From assembly GCA_017625755.1 (NCBI GenBank), contig JAGAKG010000006.1:1-52384 (forward strand): a DNA stretch of 52,384 bases, in the 5' to 3' direction. Positions within the stretch are counted from its first letter, which is position 1, and the number at the start of each line of letters is the position of its first letter. The notes below the pieces were generated by a model that did not search any database, was not told the origin of the DNA, and saw only the letters and a program-made list of their open reading frames with translations. Source of the stretch: Clostridia bacterium (GTDB taxonomy: Bacteria > Bacillota > Clostridia > Oscillospirales > CAG-272). Positions 47,422 to 52,384 of the stretch are shown here, piece by piece. Both the position numbers and the translations under genes were made by a program.

Positions 47422-48165
47422 ATGAAAAAGATTATTTCACTTGTTTTGGTTTGTCTGATTTTCTTTGGAACATTATCTCTTGCGTCTTGCGACAGTACAA
47501 ATGATGAGGACGAAAGCAAGTCCGTAGTTTCGGGAACGGTTCTTCATTTTGGAAATTCGGGGCAGGAGTCGGGAAGCGGCACATCGTCCTCGTCTGCCAC
47601 CTCTCTGAATACCGAAAGCTCCTCGTTGGCGTATGACGAGTATCTACTGTTTTGCAACAATCTTAATAATGCAACGAGATATAAGATGTTCCATAGCATC
47701 GACGGCAAACTTCAGTGTTTGTATGAGAATGACGGTGAAAATAAATATGTAAGCGTATATGACGGATATGAAAATTGTATAAAGGAAAAATGGATCTATA
47801 ACGGTGTGGGATATCTGAACGAAATTGGGGGTGAATTCTCGTCGGGTGTCTCTTTGAACAACGCGGCTTTTCTTTTGGATTTCACCGAAATTGAGGATAT
47901 GAAAGCCGGTATGTCTGTTCCTTTTTCAAAAAGTGAGCTAAAAAATCTTTATTTTGAAGATTGTCAAAATGATTTGAAGGAGCTTTCGTTTGAGGTGGAG
48001 GCGACATCAGACTTTAAAGGGCGTTTCCATATATCATACGGTGATACCTTTTCATTTGTAGTAATCAATATAGTCGCTTTGGATTATAATTCAAATGTTA
48101 TCAGGGAGAATACATATGAGATTTGGAGAATTAACGATACGAGCTTTAGCGTAAGTGCGCCTTGA
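47422..48165 (+). CDS. Secreted lipoprotein, unknown function
   Basis: A 247-residue protein with a lipoprotein signal peptide: MKKIISLVLVCLIFFGTLSL followed by lipobox LASC (Cys23 lipidated). A Ser/Glu/Gly-rich linker (about 24-70) leads to a globular domain with YLLFCNNLNNATRYKMF and KEKWIYNGVGYLNEIGG, reminiscent of small LolA/LppX-like substrate-binding folds but not assignable. The start follows AAGGAG by 5-6 bases; an earlier GTG at 47398 lies before the ribosome site. Monocistronic. Its job at the cell surface is unknown. Confidence 0.8.
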   Translation: MKKIISLVLVCLIFFGTLSLASCDSTNDEDESKSVVSGTVLHFGNSGQESGSGTSSSSATSLNTESSSLAYDEYLLFCNNLNNATRYKMFHSIDGKLQCLYENDGENKYVSVYDGYENCIKEKWIYNGVGYLNEIGGEFSSGVSLNNAAFLLDFTEIEDMKAGMSVPFSKSELKNLYFEDCQNDLKELSFEVEATSDFKGRFHISYGDTFSFVVINIVALDYNSNVIRENTYEIWRINDTSFSVSAP

Positions 48166-48229
48166 CTTCAATTTGATAATAGAACACAGATGACATTCCC
48201 TCGTCTTAACAAAAACTAAATAAGTTTAA

Positions 48230-48274
48230 CCGCATTGGCATTGGTGATGGATAACTGTTGCTAATGCGGTTTTA
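48230..48274 (+). terminator. Terminator of the lipoprotein gene
   Basis: Stem CCGCATT-GCA/TGC-AATGCGG (each arm with one extra base) followed by TTTTATTTG. Confidence 0.7.
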
Positions 48275-48651
48275 TTTGATATTGAGGAACACAGGGGGCG
48301 GTTCTCCTTGTGTTATGCGTGCGTACATTCAAATTGCAAGCAATTTGAGAGGGTATAGCGAATATATTATAAAATAGTCAAACCAAACGGGGAATCTCGC
48401 CTATGGCGAGAATTCGCTCGCTCTGCGTCTGGTGTGCCAGCACCCCGACCTTCGAGCGGTGAATGCGAACCCCTATTCGTGCGTTGCACGAGGGGCTTCG
48501 CTCTGTCCACCAAAAAGCAAAACACCGCCCTCGGCGGTGTTTTGCTTTTTGATGGAGCAAGACTGTTAATATCCGAACCGAGTCGTGCGACATCGGCAGC
48601 TTCTTCACTTGTCATAACCACAATGGTAAGTTGAGAAAAGAGTACTTTACA
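48275..48651. repeat. Intergenic palindromic block with a perfect 18-bp hairpin
   Basis: No supported gene. At 48385-48550 there are several palindromes: TCTCGCC/GGCGAGA (about 48393-48409), CCCCT...AGGGG around 48470-48495, and a perfect 18-bp stem (AAAAAGCAAAACACCGCC, loop CTC, 48512-48550) that can terminate both strands. Just right of it, on the minus strand, TIVVMTSEEAADVARLGSDI looks like a short coding remnant (about 48555-48635). Confidence 0.6.
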
Positions 48652-48678
48652 GGGTGTCGCTTCGGCGGCACCCTTTTT
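48652..48678 (+). terminator. Hairpin terminator with TTCG tetraloop before the sigma-factor gene
   Basis: Stem GGGTGTCGC/GCGGCACCC with a TTCG loop, then TTTTT. It insulates the sigma operon from upstream reading. Confidence 0.85.
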
Positions 48679-48709
48679 CTCTGTGTTCACACAATTTTTG
48701 AAAAAATAT

Positions 48710-48717
48710 GTTATAAT
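48710..48717 (+). promoter_or_regulatory. Possible extended -10 promoter of the ECF sigma operon
   Basis: TGTTATAAT with the box at 48712-48717, 62 bp before the GTG start. No matching -35 at 17 bp; TTCACA at 48686 is 20 bp away. An autoregulated ECF promoter may exist as well but was not recognised. Confidence 0.45.
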
Positions 48718-48778
48718 AATAAAAAAGTTTGTAAGATTTTCTTTTCTTCGGAGTCTTATAAGTGAAGGAGGTGATAGA

Positions 48779-49282
48779 GTGACGGATTTTGAGCAATTAT
48801 ACGATACATACTTCAACGACGTTTACTTGTATATCTTGCGGCTCTCGGGCAACGAGCATCTCGCGGAAGAAATTACAAGTGATACGTTCTTCAAAGCAAT
48901 GAAGTCGATAGACACTTTCCGTGGAGATTGCGATGTGCGAGTTTGGCTCTGTCAAATAGCGAAGAACTGCTATTATTCACACATCAAGAAAAGCAATCGT
49001 ACCGAACAAGTCGATGAAGCAGAACTACAAGAAATTCCCGACCTCGCTCCAAGTGTGGCAGACGAATATGCCCGGCGCGACGAGATCGAGCGAATACAGA
49101 AAATTCTGCACGATGTTAGTGAGCCATACAAGGAAGTCTTTATGTGGCGCGTATATGCGGAGCTTTCGTTCAAACAGATAGCTCAGATCTTCGGCAAGAC
49201 TGAAAATTGGGCTTGTGTCACCTATCACCGAGCGCGAAAAATGATTAAAGAAAGATTGGAGGAAAAGAACGGTGAAAACTGA
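48779..49282 (+). CDS. ECF-type RNA polymerase sigma factor
   Basis: Alternative sigma factor of the extracytoplasmic-function group, 167 residues. Region 2 spans about 1-75 (FEQLYDTYFNDVYLYILRLS, AEEITSDTFFKAMKSIDTF, then VRVWLCQIAKNCYYSHIKK) and region 4 about 110-160 (VSEPYKEVFMWRVYAELSFK followed by QIAQIFGKTENWACVTYHRA). GTG at 48779 is chosen because a near-perfect AAGGAGGT ends 6 bases before it; the longer frame back to 48683 would bury this site. The anti-sigma gene starts inside its 3' end, the classic coupled pair. Confidence 0.93.
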   Translation: MTDFEQLYDTYFNDVYLYILRLSGNEHLAEEITSDTFFKAMKSIDTFRGDCDVRVWLCQIAKNCYYSHIKKSNRTEQVDEAELQEIPDLAPSVADEYARRDEIERIQKILHDVSEPYKEVFMWRVYAELSFKQIAQIFGKTENWACVTYHRARKMIKERLEEKNGEN

Positions 49283-49823
49283 ATGTAGTTTAGTCAGAGA
49301 TCTGTTACCGCTTTACGTGGAAGATATGGTGAGCGCGGAAACGGCACAGTATGTAAAGTCTCACTTGGCTGAATGTTCTGAGTGCCAAGCGGAGCTTGAT
49401 AGCTTGAAAGAGGGAGAGGGATTGACAGCCATCGAAAAGAAGCCAACAGCGAACACGGAAGATGCAAAGCCATTCAAAACTATAATGAAGCGAATGAACA
49501 GACAATTCTATTCAATAGCTTATGCCGCACTCATCTTTTTAATCTTTCTCGGCTTTGGTTGGACGGGCGGAGAAAATTTAATGTATAACAGCATGATTAT
49601 GCCCGTTGTAGGTATCTTTGGTTATTATGTATTCCGTTGGAAAGCAATTTACAAAGTACCGATCCTTCTCTTGATAATTGATACTTTTGTATTCTTGTTC
49701 AAGTTGGTTGATCTTGACCTTTACTCAGCGTTCTTGTGGACGGTAATTTACAGCATCTTTGTATTTGTAGGTATCACTATTGCGTTCCTCCTGCATTTTG
49801 CCTTTAGAAAGGAGAAGAACTGA
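49272..49823 (+). CDS. Anti-sigma factor with zinc-finger and membrane segments
   Basis: A 183-residue membrane protein that should hold the ECF sigma factor inactive. The N-terminal ZAS domain has Cys5, then His31-x3-Cys35-x2-Cys38 (SHLAECSECQAEL), and the LLPLYVEDMVS helix seen in zf-HC2 anti-sigmas. From about residue 80 come three to four hydrophobic segments (AYAALIFLIFLGFGW, SMIMPVVGIFGYYVF, VPILLLIIDTFVFLF and a last one). GTG start at 49272 overlaps the sigma gene and follows GGAGG by 9 bases. The signal that releases sigma is unknown. Confidence 0.9.
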   Translation: MKTECSLVRDLLPLYVEDMVSAETAQYVKSHLAECSECQAELDSLKEGEGLTAIEKKPTANTEDAKPFKTIMKRMNRQFYSIAYAALIFLIFLGFGWTGGENLMYNSMIMPVVGIFGYYVFRWKAIYKVPILLLIIDTFVFLFKLVDLDLYSAFLWTVIYSIFVFVGITIAFLLHFAFRKEKN

Positions 49824-50671
49824 TGAAGAAACGAATTTTGAAAATAGCAGCATTTGTATTTGCGATTGCTCTGATCGTTGGGGTATGTGTGTTTGCCAAT
49901 GCGCTTGTGGGAAACCCCATTTCAAAAGCAGTAGCTACGAACACGGCAGAAAAGCATCTTGAAGAAAACTATGCGGATAAAGATTTTGAAATTGAACGTG
50001 TAACCTTTAGCTTTAAGGACGGATATTATCATGCATTTGTTTACTCTCCGAGCAGTATAGATAGTAAATTTAACATTCTTGTAGATATGTGGGGTAAATT
50101 ACGTTACGATACTTATGAGGATCGGGTTCTCTCGGGTGGAAATACAGCAGATAGAATCAGCAAGGATTACAGAGCAACGGTGGATAAGGTGTTGGATAGC
50201 CAAGCGTTTCCGTATATTGAGCATATCGGCTACGGTGATTTTGATTTCTACCCCCGAGTACATCTTGAACAATACTCCGTACCCGAATATGCGCTGATTA
50301 CCGAGGATCTGACACTTGATGCCTTTTACGATGTAAATGAGCTTGGAGCAAAGCACGGAAAGCTGACGATCTATATTGACGATGACACGGTATCGTATGA
50401 GAAAATGTCGGAGATCCTTCTTGACATCAGAAGAATATTTGATGATGCAGGTGTCAAGTTCTACGTGATTGATTGTGTGCTTGAATATCAAAAAAATGAG
50501 GACAGCAGCAAGAAGAAAGAAGGTCGCGTTGAAGTGCGGGAGTTCCTATATTCCGATATTTATGAGGACGGTATGGTGGAGCGCGTAAAAGCTTCTGACG
50601 AAGTAGCAAAAGCGTACTACGATGAACAAGATGCAGAAAAGCTGAAAGAGAAATATGACGGAGGTAAATAA
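49823..50671 (+). CDS. YfjL-like membrane-anchored protein
   Basis: A 282-residue protein with one N-terminal membrane segment (about 7-28) and an outside domain. The segment AEKHLEENYADKDFEIERVT, then FSFKDGYYHAFVYSP, resembles the YfjL N-terminal domain of Bacillus. The C-terminal part (LTIYIDDDTVSYEKMSEILL, then RRIFDDAGVKFYVIDCVLEY) resembles the YfjL C-terminal domain. TGATG overlap with the anti-sigma gene means coupled translation. Likely a sensor or effector working with the anti-sigma factor at the envelope; this is inferred from position only. Confidence 0.78.
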   Translation: MKKRILKIAAFVFAIALIVGVCVFANALVGNPISKAVATNTAEKHLEENYADKDFEIERVTFSFKDGYYHAFVYSPSSIDSKFNILVDMWGKLRYDTYEDRVLSGGNTADRISKDYRATVDKVLDSQAFPYIEHIGYGDFDFYPRVHLEQYSVPEYALITEDLTLDAFYDVNELGAKHGKLTIYIDDDTVSYEKMSEILLDIRRIFDDAGVKFYVIDCVLEYQKNEDSSKKKEGRVEVREFLYSDIYEDGMVERVKASDEVAKAYYDEQDAEKLKEKYDGGK

Positions 50672-50672
50672 A

Positions 50673-50870
50673 ATGAGGAAATGTATCCGATGCGGAAGCG
50701 ATATGAAAGAGGGCTGCGCCATTAAAATTGAGGGTGGCGGAAACGGAATAGTATTGTCTGCCGATGAGAATAAATTATTTGGCGGAAGAATCGGAAAACC
50801 CAAAGTGGCGATTTGTCCGAACTGCGGAGAGATTTCTATTTACATCGAGGATGTAGATAAACTCAAATAA
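50673..50870 (+). CDS. Small zinc-ribbon protein (DUF6487-like)
   Basis: A 65-residue protein with two CxxC pairs (Cys4/Cys7 in CIRCGSD and Cys48/Cys51 in CPNCGE) that would bind one zinc. Between them lies a glycine-rich beta segment. ATG at 50673 follows GGAGG by 8 bases. It begins 1 bp after the YfjL-like stop and is the last gene of the sigma operon. Such proteins are widespread in Clostridia; function unknown. Confidence 0.78.
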   Translation: MRKCIRCGSDMKEGCAIKIEGGGNGIVLSADENKLFGGRIGKPKVAICPNCGEISIYIEDVDKLK

Positions 50871-50892
50871 CACTCAAATTGAAGAAGATTAA

Positions 50893-50928
50893 AACCGCCC
50901 TCATTCCGTGCATGGAATATGGGCGGTT
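50893..50928 (-). terminator. Hairpin after the sigma operon, terminator in minus orientation
   Basis: AACCGCCC/GGGCGGTT with an inner ATTCC/GGAAT stem. On the minus strand the stem is followed by TTTTAATC; on the plus strand only two T follow, so it suits the minus strand better but may serve both. Confidence 0.55.
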
Positions 50929-50946
50929 CAATATCAATAAGGATAA

Positions 50947-51126
50947 TCAAAGTAAAAAACAAATCCGAACAGTTCCGTCGTAACGAAACAGTTCGGATTT
51001 GCTTGCTATTTGACCGCTTTCCCACTTCTTCACGGTGGACTTTGCTACACCGACGGCGTTTGCAACTTCTTCGAGAGTGAGTCCAAGTTCCAATCTTCTT
51101 TCTTTGATTTTGTCTTTAATTTCCAT
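50947..51126 (-). pseudogene. Truncated phage-repressor-like HTH (XRE) gene
   Basis: Reads MEIKDKIKERRLELGLTLEE, then VANAVGVAKSTVKKWESGQI, an N-terminal XRE helix-turn-helix like CI-type repressors. It then runs into non-family residues (ASKSELFRYDGTVRICFLL) encoded by a terminator hairpin (50960-51001) and its U-run. The normal linker and C-terminal dimerisation or peptidase domain are missing. At 59 residues it looks cut right after the HTH. Promoter TTGCTT-17-TATAAT at 51162-51190 and ribosome site AAGGAAGG support that it is still expressed. Divergent from the HTH gene at 51315. Confidence 0.7.
50954..51001 (-). terminator. Terminator overlapping the end of the truncated repressor
   Basis: Minus-strand stem CAAATCCGAAC/GTTCGGATTTG (11 bp) with further inner pairs, then TTTTTT. 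It lies inside the reading frame of the truncated repressor. Confidence 0.8.
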
Positions 51127-51161
51127 AGTATAAAAAGACCTTCCTTTTAGTTTGTACCACC

Positions 51162-51190
51162 ATTATAGCACGAAAGTTGCGGAAAAGCAA
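51162..51190 (-). promoter_or_regulatory. Leftward promoter of the repressor-like gene
   Basis: On the minus strand TTGCTT (51190-51185), 17 bp, TATAAT (51167-51162) with an extended TGC. Divergent from the rightward promoter, with about 40 bp between the -35 boxes. Confidence 0.8.
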
Positions 51191-51230
51191 TAATTTTTTG
51201 CAAAAAATCAAAAAAAGTTTCCAAAAAGCC

Positions 51231-51259
51231 TTGACAAACCTTTTTTGAAGTGCTATTAT
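51231..51259 (+). promoter_or_regulatory. Rightward promoter of the Cro-like gene
   Basis: TTGACA (51231-51236), 17 bp, TATTAT (51254-51259) with TGC before the -10. The first 16-bp operator copy starts about 5 bp after the predicted start site. Confidence 0.85.
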
Positions 51260-51270
51260 ATAGGCGTAAG

Positions 51271-51286
51271 GTTTCCTAAACGAAAC
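51271..51286. promoter_or_regulatory. Operator-like 16-bp palindrome, copy 1
   Basis: GTTTCCTAAACGAAAC, with GTTTC/GAAAC arms, lies at about +5 to +20 of the rightward promoter. A GTTTCC half-site lies at 51217-51222 just before the -35. An identical copy is at 51516. Confidence 0.75.
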
Positions 51287-51314
51287 CGAAAGAAACAAAA
51301 AAGGAGGTGGCAAA

Positions 51315-51524
51315 ATGTTTGATAAAAAACGCTTGGAAGCCGAGTTGGTTCTTCAAAACATCAGCAAGGCGGAGTTTGCAAAGGCTCTCGGAATTGATAC
51401 GAGTACCCTTTATAAAAAGATGAACGGCAAGAGCGATTGGACTCTAACCGAGATTCGTAAAACGGGCGAGATTTTAGGCAAAGATAAAATCAATCCAATT
51501 TTTTTTGCGGAAAAAGTTTCCTAA
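51315..51524 (+). CDS. Cro-like HTH regulator of a prophage-type element
   Basis: A 69-residue DNA-binding protein: RLEAELVLQNISKAEFAKAL, then GIDTSTLYKKMNGKSDWTL, an HTH of the DUF739/phage regulator type. The start follows AAGGAGGTGG closely. Its stop codon TAA lies inside the second operator copy. Transcribed divergently from the truncated repressor, the layout of a phage immunity region. It may bind the GTTTC/GAAAC palindromes (inference). Confidence 0.82.
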   Translation: MFDKKRLEAELVLQNISKAEFAKALGIDTSTLYKKMNGKSDWTLTEIRKTGEILGKDKINPIFFAEKVS

Positions 51525-51531
51525 ACGAAAC
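51516..51531. promoter_or_regulatory. Operator-like 16-bp palindrome, copy 2
   Basis: Identical 16-bp copy of 51271-51286, overlapping the end of the Cro-like gene and ending 13 bp before the next start codon. Confidence 0.7.
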
Positions 51532-51543
51532 AAAGGAGACCCT

Positions 51544-51729
51544 ATGGAAGTAGTAACAAACAAACTCAAACCAAACTCGACTCAAATCAATCTCATAGCA
51601 AGGGCATTAAACGCTGACATCAAGAGTTTCTATGACGACCCTGCTAACGAGAAGGCTTTTGAAGAGTGGAAATCTAAAAAGGAGGTAGCAAAGCGTGAAA
51701 CTGAAACAAATCCGAATCGCAAAGGGTAG
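51544..51729 (+). CDS. Small prophage protein, unknown
   Basis: A 61-residue soluble protein beginning MEVVTNKLKPNSTQINLIAR and ending NRKG, mostly helical and charged, no family recognised. ATG at 51544 follows AAAGGAG by 5 bases. Overlaps the next HTH gene (which starts at 51695), so it is coupled. Typical of early phage genes next to regulators. Confidence 0.65.
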   Translation: MEVVTNKLKPNSTQINLIARALNADIKSFYDDPANEKAFEEWKSKKEVAKRETETNPNRKG

Positions 51730-52054
51730 GCAACAAAAAGAACTCGCTCGGAAGATAGGCACGGACGAGCCTATGATGAGCAAGTTCGAGAACTACAAGT
51801 GTCTCCCGGTGCCGTCGATGATGAAGTTGCTGACCGAGGAGTTAGGCGTAAGCATTGACGACATCTACGAACCGCACGAAATCTATATGCAGGGCGTTAG
51901 AGCGAAGGAATCCACGCCGAGGAAGAAGGTAGAATCGGAAGTATACCACTTGACGGTTAACCTTCCGCCGGAAGCGAGCAACGACCATATCGGGTCTTTT
52001 GAACAAGCCTGCCCTCGTAAAATGGGCAAACAACCTCGGTCTTCAAGGCATTGA
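51695..52054 (+). CDS. HTH (XRE) regulator, 3' end probably replaced
   Basis: A 119-residue frame with an N-terminal XRE domain (LKQIRIAKGRQQKELARKIG, then TDEPMMSKFENYKCLPVPSM) and LTEELGVSIDDIYEPHEIYM. GTG at 51695 follows GGAGG by 10 bases. After about residue 94 (VNLPPEAS) the frame continues out of phase over DNA that codes for a nuclease in another frame, so the last 25 or so residues (SNDHIGSFEQACPRKMGKQP) are probably not native. This suggests a deletion or rearrangement joined two genes here. Confidence 0.65.
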   Translation: MKLKQIRIAKGRQQKELARKIGTDEPMMSKFENYKCLPVPSMMKLLTEELGVSIDDIYEPHEIYMQGVRAKESTPRKKVESEVYHLTVNLPPEASNDHIGSFEQACPRKMGKQPRSSRH

Positions 52055-52384
52055 CTCTACGAAGTATGTCGACAAGGCTGCGAATGTCGGAACTTTGATT
52101 CACGCCCTTGTTGAGGGTCATATCACGGGCAAGACCGTAGACACCTCGGACTTCACGGCTCTTGAGATTGAACTTGCTCAAAACGGATTCTACAAGTATC
52201 TCGATTGGGAAAAGCAACACAAGGTTGAGCCTATCTTCAACGAGAAGCAGTTCGTTTCCGAAAAGTATCGCTATGGCGGAACGCTCGACTTCTATTGCAA
52301 GGTCGACGGCAAATATACCTTGGTGGACTTCAAGAGTGGCAAGGGAATCTTCAACGAACACTTCTTGCAGGTTTCCGGGTATGC
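51981..52384 (+). pseudogene. PD-(D/E)XK (RecB/Cas4-like) phage nuclease, start missing, runs off the window
   Basis: In the frame with codons at 51981, 51984 and so on, the DNA reads TTISGLLNKPALVKWANNLG without a stop to the window edge. Motifs in order: GTLIHALVEGH (His and Glu), GGTLDFYCKVDG (metal-binding Asp), LVDFKSGKG (Asp-x-Lys), LQVSGY (QxxxY). This is the layout of the single-strand exonucleases linked to phage recombination. The usual first 15-20 residues before TTI are absent: upstream codons back to a TGA at 51951 do not look like the family, and the only in-frame start is TTG at 51999 without a ribosome site. Hence 5'-truncated, probably non-functional or mis-joined. Confidence 0.75.

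Noticed and set aside
48495..48514. TCCACCA looking like a tRNA 3' end
   Set aside because: No T arm or acceptor partner fits upstream; probably chance within the palindromic block.
48367..48816. A 149-codon minus-strand frame before the sigma-factor gene
   Set aside because: It runs through three hairpins including a perfect 18-bp terminator stem; only a short internal piece looks coding, so it is kept as a possible remnant, not a gene.

Overview
The window looks like a chromosomal segment of an anaerobic, spore-former-related Firmicute of the class Clostridia (Oscillospiraceae/Ruminococcaceae-like). This rests on the hrcA-grpE-dnaK-dnaJ-prmA order behind a CIRCE operator, a one-chain pyruvate:ferredoxin oxidoreductase, a SleB-type wall hydrolase, near-consensus sigma-A promoters, strong AGGAGG-type ribosome sites, and intergenic palindromes of a kind I associate with this group. 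The species cannot be named from sequence alone. LAYOUT. (1) 1-1348: 3' part of a long coiled-coil surface protein with a C-terminal membrane anchor. (2) 1598-19565: a Wzx/Wzy-type surface polysaccharide locus, read rightwards from a consensus promoter. It holds an initiating sugar-phosphate transferase, a HpcH/HpaI-type aldolase, a D-2-hydroxyacid dehydrogenase, a LicD-type transferase, five glycosyltransferases, a Wzy-like polymerase, a Wzx flippase, the capE-capF-capG cassette for UDP-L-FucNAc, a second nucleotidyltransferase-fold protein, a terminator, then wecB/mnaA for UDP-ManNAc. (3) 19566-22083: intergenic debris with a MITE-like element, palindromic repeats, the SleB-like hydrolase gene, tRNA-Arg(CCG), a candidate small structured RNA and tiny reading frames. 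(4) 22084-38822: housekeeping genes, namely a ferritin-like protein, pyruvate:ferredoxin oxidoreductase, the CIRCE/HrcA heat-shock operon, a DUF512 radical-SAM-like protein, Der, Obg, pyrophosphatase, a CPBP protease and TadA. (5) 39021-41294: a hemolysin III-like membrane protein and an AGCS alanine/glycine symporter. (6) 41352-47165, minus strand: a four-gene Gld-type ABC transporter operon. (7) 47422-50867: a lipoprotein, then an ECF sigma / anti-sigma / YfjL-like / zinc-ribbon operon. (8) 50947-52384: the edge of a prophage-like element. It has divergent repressor-type HTH genes, a 16-bp operator present twice, and a PD-(D/E)XK nuclease whose start is missing. HOW IT FITS TOGETHER. The polysaccharide locus appears to supply its own precursors (UDP-L-FucNAc, UDP-ManNAc), a lipid-linked initiator, glycosyltransferases, possible non-sugar decorations, export and polymerisation. 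No chain-length or tyrosine-kinase regulator is visible in the window. The heat-shock operon is self-contained and HrcA-controlled. The right end appears decayed: one repressor gene is cut short at a terminator hairpin, and another HTH gene runs into the headless nuclease. No CRISPR array, rRNA or complete insertion sequence was seen.
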